Positions 1 to 12,500 of a stretch of 64,000 nucleotides of DNA are shown here, in pieces. The DNA lies in NCBI RefSeq assembly GCF_021462225.1, contig NC_061806.1, positions 22,774,144 to 22,838,143 on the forward strand. Reading direction: 5' to 3'. A program made the position numbers and the translations under genes. Every line of letters begins with the position of its first letter. Position 1 is the first letter of the stretch. This stretch comes from Girardinichthys multiradiatus. Lineage: Eukaryota > Chordata > Actinopteri > Cyprinodontiformes > Goodeidae. The notes beneath the pieces were generated by a model. It saw only the letters and a program-made list of their open reading frames with translations, searched no databases and was not told the DNA's origin.

Positions 1-587
1 GTAGATAAATGGTCCCTATTCTTTCTGGAAAAGTATGGGATTTAAATCAAAGATTTTCCAGGTCTAGATAGAAGTGAAAAACAAAATGAGGTATGAAAGG
101 AAGTGTTTATTTCCAGACTTTATTCCTGTCCGTTTTCTAAATGTTGCATCTGTCCATCTGTCTTTTTATCCACCCATCCCTCCCTCCCTGCGTCCCTCTC
201 GGTTGGTAAACAAGATGGCAGCCACTCTAATTCTGGCAGCATCTAATTTGATTGAATATTTTTTCACTTTAGATTTTCTTAAGTTTCATTGATTTAAGTC
301 AGTTAACCTAAAAACTAAAATAAGATCATGATGCCTTATCAGCTCCTTCCTATTGGTAAATAATTATTAGATACTCATAAGCACATTTGTAAACAGTAGT
401 TTATAGTAAATTACTTTAAATCATTTGCCGTGAAAATATTAATGAGGAGATTTGAAGATGTAGAAGAAAAAATGCATGTCGTGTACAAGTCTGTAAAAGT
501 CAGTTGTTCTTGTATGTATTGTGTGCACACAAATCATAAAATAAGTTTTATGTTCACGATGTTTGTGTAAATATTTGTTTTTCCTAG

Positions 588-3500
588 AAATTGGAGGTGG
601 AGAAGAATGAATATCAAAAGTTGGGAATTCTTGCAGACAGCTTGGGTGAGAGATTTTTCAACACTATAAAATTTTATCCTGCATCTCCTAAAATTGTGCT
701 ATGTTTTTTATCGTTTGTCATGCTGTATTGTGTTAAAATCAAGATATTTGTGTAATTCTTTTGTATAGCAGAATTTGTTATTGAGGAAACTGTTTAGCAG
801 AAAAATGTGTTTAGTTGCATAGAAACTGACTTGTTTTCCTTCGTTCTTGTGTTCCTCCTTTTGCTTTTGTGGATTTTGATGCTCAGCTGTAGAAAGAGTG
901 AAAGCACTGGTGAAACAAAGAGACCAACAGGCCTCATCATCGCCTACAGTTGATAGCTCAGAGCATCCTTGTCATGATGTTTCCAGTCCATGTGACATTT
1001 CAAGCTCAGGTGATTGGAAATTTCCTTGTTAGCTCCTTTAGTTTGACTGCAGATGCATGCCCTCACGCTGTTTTAACAAAACAATTTCCCTTTCCATAAG
1101 ATCCATTCATATTTTGAACCTTTTTGTGTTTTTAATGAACAATGAGCTATAATCAGTGAACCACCTGCTCTAAATTTTAACTTTTAGGGATCCCAGCGTT
1201 TAATGAGGAGATGTCTGACTATGCAGATATTAACCAACCTGAACAAGAGAACAAACATCAACAGCAGCCAAGCCTGGACCAAGTGTCAGGTGAGATATGT
1301 AATGGAAAGTTTTATTCTTGTTCTGATTGTGTGCCCTAAAGTAATCATGCCCACCGTGTTCATGCAGCAGACAAGCTGGTGGAGCCTTCCAGTTGTGAAA
1401 CTATTTTTTCTTAGTGGAAAGTGTCATCCGACTTAAGCCCATCTTCTCTCATGACTAACAAGTGCCTTTGTATTGCAAGAAGAAACCACATCCTGTAAGC
1501 AACTGTGTGCTTACAGGATGCTTGGGATCTGATTGCCAGAGCAACTTGATATTCTGTATCTTGTTGTTCTCTCTTGCTGCAAGATTCAATAAACTGACTC
1601 ATCCTTCGATAATTTTCGTATTTAAAGGTGATTCTTTCCAGCACGGCGCTAATGGTGTAGGGGTTAAGCTCGCGACCATGTACAGAGGCTACAGTCCTCG
1701 ATGTGGCCGTCCCGGGTTCGAGTCCCTCTACCCCTCTTTCCTGTCTGCCTACTGTCAAAAAATAAAAAGGCCACTAGTGTTGAAAAAAAAAAAATATCTA
1801 AAGGTGATTTTTCCACAACTGATATCGAATGAGTGTGAATAATTCAATTTATTTTAAGAAATCTTTCTTTTTCCATGCTGTGAAAAAACTGAAATGATGT
1901 AAAACAGTCAATAAATTAATGTCCACAGGACTAAGGATTTTGCTTGCTTGCAGAGAGAGAGATGGGTTCATACAATCCTGGAAGTCCCCACCTTGGTCCT
2001 TGAAGAGAGAACATGCTGTACTCCAGGTGTGGAGATAGGAAATTGCAGTAATCAGATAAAGCTTGTAGTTTGTAAAAATACTAGCTTGGAAAGATGATAT
2101 GTAAAAATGGTAATTTGGGAAATTATACTAATTTAGGAAACATTTGTAATCCAGAAATATACCAATAATGGAGAAATGATCAAAAATGTAAAAATGATCC
2201 TACTCAGGATTTTGACAGTTTATAGCAAGTTTTTAAGTTATCACAGTGTGAACAGCAACTCTGAGAGCTTTGCTTATCCAGAAACCTAAACGCCGGGACC
2301 CAAGGGTTGTTCCTCTGTCAAGCGCAGAGTCTTCAGTCGTTCTCGAGACTCTAAACTCTCAAAAGTGTTCTTTCTATCACAATCTCTGTCCGCAATGTTG
2401 ACTCCAAGCTTCTGCAGGTGTAACAACGCATTTTCTTTCATCACTTCGTTCTCATATACTCCTAGACTGGTCCTTCCCCTCCATGTTGCCACATGTGACA
2501 GTTTACAAGTAGATTCTTCCCACCTTTTGCTCTTGAAAGTACATTCTTCATATATACCGTGATAAATGGCACGAGTTACCTTTCCCCTACATGTGGCTGT
2601 TGTTCACTTCACCCTCATCTTCTTCCACATCTTTTACTGCCTAGGTCCGTCTGTCAGCATGGGAATATGGGTGGATTTTACCGTATTTTGACAGTGTTTT
2701 TATGTCTTTGTCACAGATATGGAGTGCATTTATGAAGATCCAACTGTGGCTGCAGGTCAGTCAGTTGGAGGCAAGAGCTTGGATGAGGAAGACATGCAAG
2801 TGGATGATGGGATTCGAGATGAACCTGACACTTTCCTGAAAACTGATCCACAACAACTCTTAGATCAGTGGATGGAAGCTGAAGACTTGGCAGGTATGTA
2901 GGATCTTTTCTAGAGGCTTTATAATAGAAAGGTATGGCATTTGATTGAAATGTTTCCCAGATCTGGATAAGTATGAGAAATGAGGGGGGAAATTTTGTAT
3001 CTGTGGGTTGTTGTTTGCATTCAGAGATTATTTTTCAGTTTCAGTGCCTGCCCAGCTGTCCGTGTTTGCCTATCCTGAATTGATTCGCAAACTGAGGGAA
3101 AGATGAACCACACAGCGCCCCTAGAATTTAAAATAAATAAAATGGTTTTTGCATTCATTTATATGGAGATGTCTTGCCTTGCTAAACTTTTATTACAACC
3201 AAAATAAAGTTTTAATGGATCTTTATTTATTGTAGGATAACTCAATCCAGATTTAAACAAATCTCAGAATTGTAGATGTTTAAATAAAGCTGATCTAAGT
3301 TGGTCCACAAAAAACACAAACAGTGAAATAGTTCTTTTCCACACAGCCCAATCAGTGGAATATGTAGATAAAAAGCCCTGACATTTAAAGCCTGGCCTCT
3401 GTAGAAATATCAGCTATAAATGTATGCTGAACAGTTTAGGTCTTTCAGAAATAGGCATAATATGGACAGATACCTGAAATGTTTACTAACCCTGTTTTTT

Positions 3501-6500
3501 TTTTGCTAGGGTTTTTTATTCATTTAAGCATAGGATCTGTTGGGACTCATTTCAAGTTGGAAAATAAAAAAAATAAGCAATGTTGTTTGTTAAATGTAGA
3601 TGTAGTGCAAGAGGAGCTGATTTCAGATGCAGAGTCTCTACTTCCTGTTGAAGTTACACCTGCTCTTCAAAGTTCTGGTAAATACTCAGTTTTCTTAAAA
3701 TTGTTTTGTAAGTTTCTTTTTCATTGTAGTTAGATGGCTTTTTATGCCATTTTTAAGTTTTATTTTGATAAATAATGTTCAAATTGAATAGAATGGGCAT
3801 TTTCATTCTCTGGTGAGTGTGACCATGAACTCTATGTTTAAAACTTATTCATTTGGTGCAGCTAAACAAAAAATGAGCACCGGCTGAGATTTTAGGACAA
3901 ATAAAGCTTTACCCGTCCCTCATGTGAAGTCATGTCCTAGGTCTTGCTATAAAAGCAGGTGGGGAGAGTGTGTCAAAATTAACTGATCAATCGGTACAAC
4001 TCACTGACTAGGTTAGCTAAAGGAAACTTGTGCTAAATGGGACCGACTTCTTCCATACATTATGAAAGCAATTTATTTGGTTAAAAAGTGTTTGTGTGTC
4101 TGAGACAGCATGTCCTGGGTTGAGTCTGGTTTGGAGAAAAAAAAGGGAAAACATCGTTCCAGTTCAGCTTTGGAATAAGGAGTTGATAAGAACAAATTAA
4201 ATTAAGGTACAACTGTTACGTAGACTGGTTTTGATTGCTTGCAGATGTGACGCTATTCTTTTATTCCCGTAACTGCAGCTGAGAATTCAATGTTGTGTGT
4301 GCCAGAACATGTGCGTAAATGAAGATGGTAAATCGGATTGGTCAAGAGTTTCACATACACCCTAATGTTTTGTATTTGTATAAATGTGCCCTGTAAGAGC
4401 TGGAGGCAGGGAACTTTTGGGAATTTTTAAAGAAGATGTTTTGTGCATTGTGAAAAATAAAAGGTTCCGCCGTGAAAACTGGGAGGACAGAAAACTCAAC
4501 CCTTCTTGAGACAATCCGGGCTTGCGGTCTTATGTGTGAGACTCTTGGGATGCACATGACCATTATGTGTCATGTTTATGTGCAAATTCATCACGGTCCC
4601 CAGCATTGTGATGGTGGTGTTAAAACATTTCAAGTCTATAAAAAATATGTGAAATTTTAGAGGAAAGTTGTGGAAAGTAGGAGTGCTCATCTTAACTTTT
4701 TTTATGTGTAGACACATATCCCTTGACAGTATCAAGATAAAAGTTTTTTTTTTTTTTTTGTTAAGAGAATAAATTGATTCGTCATCATCAATATATGGCA
4801 GTAGTGTTTCTGTTTTAGAGACCTGTCCACTTTTTTGGGGAAAGTAAGAGGACTCACCCCCTTCATTTTCTGTGTTGAGGAACAGCAGCCAAACATACCA
4901 GATGTTTTTTACCAAGCTTGTAAGTCAAGATCTTGATGCACCGCGTTTAACATTTCATTATTCTTACCTCAGAATCAGAGACCATCCTGAAGAGTGCAGA
5001 AAAGGTACGAGCAGCTGATTCATGGAGACACCAGGGCTCATGCGGTGAAGACGCAGATGACCACAATCTGATTCAGGACCACCGACAATCAATGAGCTGC
5101 AATGAAATTAATCAAGATCCAAGCAGTAAATCTGAAGATGTAGCAGGTATGACATTAACATGAACTTTTTCTTTTAGAAAGTTGATCAATTTTACAATTC
5201 TAGTTGAACCCAAATACATTTTTTCTGTTTAATTTAGAAACTCCCCTGCTGCATCAGTTTAAAGCGCATGACAATCGGTCTTATCGTAAAACACTTTTGA
5301 AGGATGACATGGGTAAGTAAGGATGTTTTTGTCCTGCTTTTAATTCTTATGTTCATACCCCTGGTAAAGATGTGTAAAAAGCCTTAAAATAAATTGATGG
5401 GGTTATGTTTTTTTGTACAGAGACATTTTACACAGTGAGCATTTTTCCAAAATCCAAACTTTAGTTTGACTAAATATTTTTGACCGGGGGCCAAAACAGT
5501 TGCAGATGTCACTTCAGTGACATCAGTGAAGAGTATTAATGTCTCAGTTTTAATCCAAGGATCTGATTTTGTTTTTTCTTATACAGGTCCTTCTCAAAAA
5601 ATTAGCATATTGTGATAAAGTTCATTATTTTCTATAATGTAATGATGAAAATTTAATATTCATATATTTTAGATTCATTGCACACTAACTGAAATATTTC
5701 AGGTCTTTTATTGTCTTAATACGGATGATTTTGGCATACAACTCATGAAAACCCAAAATTCCTATCTCACAAAATTAGCATATTTCATCCGACCAATAAA
5801 AGAAAAGTGTTTTTAATACAAAAAACGTCAACCTTCAAATAATCATGTACAGTTATGCACTCAATACTTGGTCGGGAATCCTTTGGCAGAAATGACTGCT
5901 TCAATGTGGCGTGGCATGGAGGCAATCAGCCTGTGGCACTGCTGAGGTCTTATGGAGGCCCAGGATGCTTCGATAGCGGCCTTTAGCTCATCCAGAGTGT
6001 TGGGTCTTGAGTCTCTCAACGTTCTCTTCACAATATCCCACAGATTCTCTATGGGGTTCAGGTCAGGAGAGTTGGCAGGCCAATTGAGCACAGTGATACC
6101 ATGGTCAGTAAACCATTTACCAGTGGTTTTGGCACTGTGAGCAGGTGCCAGGTCGTGCTGAAAAATGAAATGTTCATCTCCATAAAGCTTTTCAGCAGAT
6201 GGAAGCATGAAGTGGTCCAAAATCTCCTGATAGCTAGTTGCATTGACCCTGCCCTTGATAAAACACAGTGGACCAACACCAGCAGCTGACACGGCACCCC
6301 AGACCATCACTGACTGTGGGTACTTGACACTGGACTTCTGGCATTTTGGCATTTCCTTCTCCCCAGTCTTCCTCCAGACTCTGGCACCTTGATTTCCGAA
6401 TGACATGCAGAATTTGCTTTCATCTGAAAAAAGTACTTTGGACCACTGAGCAACAGTCCAGTGCTGCTTCTCTGTAGCCCAGGTCTGGGGAATGCGGCAC

Positions 6501-9500
6501 CTGTAGCCCATTTCCTGCACACGCCTGTGCACGGTGGCTCTGGATGTTTCTACTCCAGACTCAGTCCACTGCTTCCGCAGGTCCCCCAAGGTCTGGAATC
6601 GGCCCTTCTCCACAATTTTCCTCAGGGTCCGGTCACCTCTTCTCGTTGTGCAGCGTTTTCTGCCACACTTTTTCCTTCCCACAGACTTCCCACTGAGGTG
6701 CCTTGATACAGCACTCTGGGAACAGCCTATTCGTTCAGAAATTTCTTTCTGTGTCTTACCCTCTTGCTTGAGGGTGTCAATAGTGGCCTTCTGGACAGCA
6801 GTCAGGTCGGCAGTCTTACCCATGATTGGGGTTTTGAGTGATGAACCAGGCTGGGAGTTTTAAAGGCCTCAGGAATCTTTTGCAGGTGTTTAGAGTTAAC
6901 TCGTTGATTCAGATGATTAGGTTCATAGCTCGTTTAGAGACCCTTTTAATGATATGCTAATTTTGTGAGATAGGAGTTTTGGGTTTTCATGAGCTATATG
7001 CCAAAATCATCTGTATTAAGACAATAAAAGACCTGAAATATTTCAGTTAGTGTGCAATGAATCTAAAATATATGAATGTTAAATTTTCATCATGACATTA
7101 TGGAAAATAATGAACTTTATCACAATATGCTAATTTTTTGAGAAGGACCTGTATGCTCAAAGATTCTTGACTCTTGGTTTTGTTTCCCAGATGACTGAAA
7201 AGAGTTATTTATGATAACTAAAATATCCAAAACAAATAGTCTCCCCAGTGATTTAGCAAAAAGTAATTAATTATTTTGCATCTTTTTATGTCCGTCAGAA
7301 GATAATCTGCACTCTTGTCGGTCATTTCCACATTTAGACCTTCATTTTTATTTCAAATTGCAGAACAACAACATTGGGAGAGTAATCCAGCTTCCCAGGA
7401 GTCACAGAAAGCTGTTGAATGTGCAAAGAAAGTATCATCTGAAAAAGTCTCCAGTTTTGGGATGGAAGTTGCCGCAGGACAGCAGAACCAAGCAGGATTG
7501 AGCCACAAAGGCGAACCAGCTCCAAAACTTTGCACACAATTTGAAGAGCACAGTGCTTCCAAGCTAAAGTCCACTACTTCGTTAGGTTAGTGTTGAGCAT
7601 CAGACTGACTGTTTTTGGCAGTCATGCTCTGATTTGTAGTAATAGATGTTTTTTACAGGGAGAAAAGCTCGAGAATCCAGTCGTTTGTCCATTTACTTGA
7701 AAGCAAGTCGACAGGATCTTGGGCAGGTTACTGGTGAGTTTCCCTCTAACAACATAAGCTCAGCATCTTGTTCCTTTTTAAAAGAAGCATGTAACATGTT
7801 AAAATGTTCACACTCTCTAGGAATGGACTCTGTGTGGGAGTGTCAAGGTATCCGTCTGAAAACCTTCTTCCTGTGTGAAATCTGTGAGAAGATGCTCTCA
7901 ACTCAAGACATCTGTCAGCATATGGTCAGCCTTGACCACCAGCTCAGATACTTGGTGAGTATTGAGTACAGCACTTTACAAAATGTTCAAAAATATCTTT
8001 GTACATTTAATAAAGTTCATATTTTTCAGAGGAGGGAGGACCCAAGGTTCCTGGAGATGTTTTGGCTGAAGGATGATCTCCCTTCAGATTTTAAAATGGT
8101 AGTTTTAAAGGAAGTTGTCCAAGAGCTCTCGAAGCGGGAGCAATTCCATAAAGTGGACGCACAGGTACCTTAAGTCAATACATCGTTTTAGTCATCTAGT
8201 TTCATTTATTTGTGTACTTCACTTTGAACGCTAATAGTGTCTTTCTTTTACTTTAAGTGTATATTGCTGGGATCCGAGTTGCATGAATTTGTCCGAACGT
8301 CTCCTTTCAGTGAAGGTAACTGTCAACTTAATTTGCAAGTGTTGATGAAATTGTTGTTTTGTGTGAGATGTAGCTTTTACAGAAAACTAGGAATCACATA
8401 GAGCTTTTTTAAGCAGTTGTTATATCGAGCACATATCATAAACGAGTAACATTTGCTCATTCAACTAAATGTTCCCTGATTTTCACAAAGTATTGGTGTG
8501 CAGTCATTTGAAGAAGTGTTTATACCCCTCAAACTTTTCAGGTTTGTCACAACCACAAAACTTTGGTGTTCTTTATTGTGAAGTGGAAAAAAATGACATA
8601 ATGTATTAATTTTTTTACAAACATAAATCTGAAAAGTGTGGCATGCATTTGAATTCAGCCCATAAAATCAGTACTTGGCAGAATCACATTTTGCCTCAAC
8701 TGCAGATCATTTTGAGTTTGTTTCTAACCATTTTTGCACACAGCTCGGGGTCAGTCAGACTGGATAAAGACCCTCTGTGAAGCTCAGTTGTCATTTTCTG
8801 CCACAAATTTTGAATTGAGTTTCTTTCAACAGTAGCTTTCTTTCTCCCACCCTTCCATTTAGGACATATTTGTGGAGTGGCTAATAGTTTTCCTGTTGCC
8901 AAATTCTTTCACTTGAGTTGTGTATCTCTGCAGCTTCTCCAGAATTAGCATGGATGTCTTGGTTGGTTTTCTGATAAATGTTCTTCTTTCCCAGCCTTTC
9001 AGTTTAGGTGGATGGCCACACCATGGTTGTTTTACAGTTGTGTGCTCTTTCTATGTCTTTAAGATGGATTGAACGGTGCTCAGTGATATGTTCAACGCTT
9101 GAGATTTTTTTTTATACCCTAACACTGCTTTAAACTTATGGACTTTCTCCTTACTCTATTCCTTGGTGTTCATGATGCTTTTTTTCACTAATGTTCTCTG
9201 AGAAAAACTGGATTTATACTGAGATTAAGTTACACACAGAAGGGCTGTGCTCACTAATTAGTTTACTTCTGAAAACAGTTGTTTGCACTTAATTTCTGAT
9301 TAGAAATATTTGAATAAAGGAAATGAATACAAATACATACCACACTTTTATATGTTTGATTGTAAAAACATTTGAAAAAATTTGTTTTGTTTTGTTTAGG
9401 GAATAGGAATACTTTTGCAGGCCACAAAGCTGCTAAAGAAAACCTTGTACTTGTTTTGTCAGACTCAAAGCTTAAACTTAAATCTTAAACATCTATAACA

Positions 9501-12500
9501 TTTAAGATGACCAAAAATTACAGTTTTTTTATAAGCATTTCAGTCTTGTTTTGTTGCTAATTTATTTTTAACTTCTGTAATTTCACTCTTCTTTCTGTAG
9601 CATTAGAAATTGTGAAAAACATCACAAATGAAGATAAACAAACCTTTTACCTCCCTACCACCGCGGGCCATCAGAAGAGTGAGTTTCACCAGAACGGTTA
9701 GTGTCATGGTCCATTCTGTACTGGTATTTCCTCTCATTAACCAACTAAAGTGACCAGATACGTTTTAAGGATATTGATGGAGAAAAAGATGCTTTACCAC
9801 CTTCTTTGTCAATTATCGTCACAGCACTCCACTTTACATCTGCTTTTAGTTTTTGGTTTTTTTTGTCTCTGCTGGTCCTGCTATATGTGTGCTTTACTTA
9901 TGCTCAAGGTAAAGTTATGTCAGAGCAGGATGCATAAACAAGTTGTATCTCTTTTGTTCTGGTACCTCTTTCAAATTTAAGTCAAATATAAGGTAGATTT
10001 ATCCTTTTCCTCCAGTGATGTTTCAAATGATTTCTGTAGTAAACAAATTCATTTTGAATGATTTCTTAAAATGACGAAGCTGCTTCAGAATTCAGCCCCT
10101 ATAAATGATGAGAATTTCAACATACAGAGGTCAGTAAACTTGACTGGAAGCAGATGAAACCTGACATTTACGGTGGCCGGGGGGTGCAAAACACTTTTAC
10201 AAGTACCGAAACAAATTTACATTTCAGAAAACAAATTTACATTTCAGAAAACAAATTTACATTTCAGAAAACAAATTTACATTTCAGAAAACAAATTTAC
10301 ATTTCAGAAAATCAACCGGTAAAGGAATGTACCAACGCCGAGGCTGACCCGGAAGTCAGCCTCAGGGCTGCATCCTTCGAAGGCCGTATTCGTTGGCCGA
10401 TTACGTTACAGCGCGGTGACGAAGGCTGTCCCAATTCATGAATCATTTCAAGCAAATGCTGCCGACAAATGTGTCCTTATTTTGCCCGATTTGAAGGATG
10501 CGTTGTGAATATCCTTCGTGGCCCATCATTTCCCATCATTCATTGCGGGTCGAAGCGGATTGGTCAAGCAGGGGAAGCCATGGCGGACCATAGCAACAAA
10601 AGCTGTGAGTAAATTGTGGAAAATTACACTTTTTGTGACACAAATTAAGTTCTACAATGTTTTTAGTGCGGGAATATAACTATGTAGACGTGAAATATCT
10701 GCTTGATTTATCTAGACATCGCTTAATTTCAAATGTGCTCCAACGTGTTCTGAGTTTTCCGTTCCCGGCGTAGTAACCGGCTCGCCTCGCCAGCCCTACC
10801 GGCGGTGAGGTGAGCTAGCCCGGTAGAGATCTGACCGGACTATCGGCACTAAGCTCCCGCTGGCAGTCATCACAGTGAACGTTTAACACAAGTGATTTCT
10901 AACAGTTTATGTTATTATTTTAATTGTTACTTAAAATCGATTTAACATTTCAGGTGATATTAAGGTTAACCAGAATAAATGGTCAGTTTTATGTAATCCA
11001 ACTGTATCGCTGGAGAGTGTGATTGAGAATAAATAAGCTTTTCAATATGAATTTTTAATGAAGAAATGTGCTATATGTTTTAAAAGTTTATTTATAATTC
11101 AGTTAGCATTATAATTTCTGATTCCAGGTACAATCCAGAGACAATCATGTTCATGTAAAAAAGTTGTTTGATTTAACTAGCCAATAAACAAAGAGATAGC
11201 AACTTTATGGCTAATGTATGATGACATATTATTATATTATATTATATTTTATATATATAAAAACAACAACTTTCAATTTTAAGATACATGGGAATTATAA
11301 AGTATTCGATCCCCTCTGGCTGTTCGTAGATAATTATATAATACTGCAGTGTTTTTGGTGTATTAGTATCTACTTGCTTCGATCACTTAAAATATCCAGA
11401 AGCATGCCTTAAAAATAATGTGTTTTTCCATCTCCATTCTTCCCTTTTCTAGACCAGACCCCTTTAGTGCAGGATCAACCTGAGTGTCCCAGTCCTGAAA
11501 CGTTTCTTCAACCAGGAGGACACCAGGCCAGATTTTCGGCTGAGCAGGGAGTCTCTGGCTTAATCTTTTGCACCAGGATAGGCAACACGGATGGGTGCTA
11601 CTATTGAGACCTTGGTTTTTCTTTTCTTGGTGGCAAGTGGCACATCCTACAGAGTGGTCCGCAGAGTGTTTGGGATGCCTCGCTCTACTGTCCATCGCAT
11701 CGTCCACAGAGTTACAGAGGAGATCGTGGCTATTCGTCACCAGGTCATCTACCTTCTAAAGACCCCTGAGGACTTAAGGCAGTGTCCCGTGAGTTTGCAG
11801 GGCTGGCACGCCACAGAGCTTTTCTTAAAGTTGTGGGTGCAATTGACGGCTGCCATATCCGCTTCAGGTGTCCAAGCGGCCCTGATGGTCAGTGCTACAG
11901 GAACAGGAAACTCTTCCCTTCTATAATCCTGCTGGCAGTTTCTGAGAGCCATTTTATTGACACGTACGTGGGCTGGCCTGGGTCAGTGCATGACTCTAGG
12001 GTGCTCCGCCACAGCCCACTGTACAGTTTATCCTCCTCCAGGGCATTTTATCCTTGCTGATGGAGGGTACCCATGCCTCCAATATCCACTCCCCCTCATC
12101 ACTCCCTACAAGAGGACAAGACAAGGTGTGGGAGCCCAGCGCTTTAACAGCCATCATTCCAAAAACACGCTCTATAATAGAGCGTGTTTTTGGAACGATG
12201 AAGACCAGATTCAGGGCCATCTTCCTGCAAGCGCTGGAGGTGCATGACACCTTTGTACCTCACGTAAGTCTTGACCTAGATCCATTTTATATATACATTA
12301 TACATAATATATACACATACAGGGGTTGGACAATGAAACTGAAACACCTGTCATTTTAGTGTGGGAGGTTTCATGGCTAAATTGGACCAGCCTGGTAGCC
12401 AGTCTTCATTGATTGCACATTGCACCAGTAAGAGCAGAGTGTGAAGGTTCAATTAGCAGGGTAAGAGCACAGTTTTGCTCAAAATATTGAAATGCACACA

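Noticed and set aside
1641..1725. tRNA gene
   Set aside because: Has A and B boxes, but is joined to a SINE body and A-rich tail with a target duplication and lacks a clean cloverleaf end.
6534..6863. Plus-strand frame of 109 codons, repeated in each Tc1 copy
   Set aside because: It recurs only because the Tc1 copies recur; it is the reverse of the transposase start.
10207..10311. CRISPR-like array
   Set aside because: Units are contiguous with no spacers, inside a eukaryotic transposon end; it is a minisatellite.
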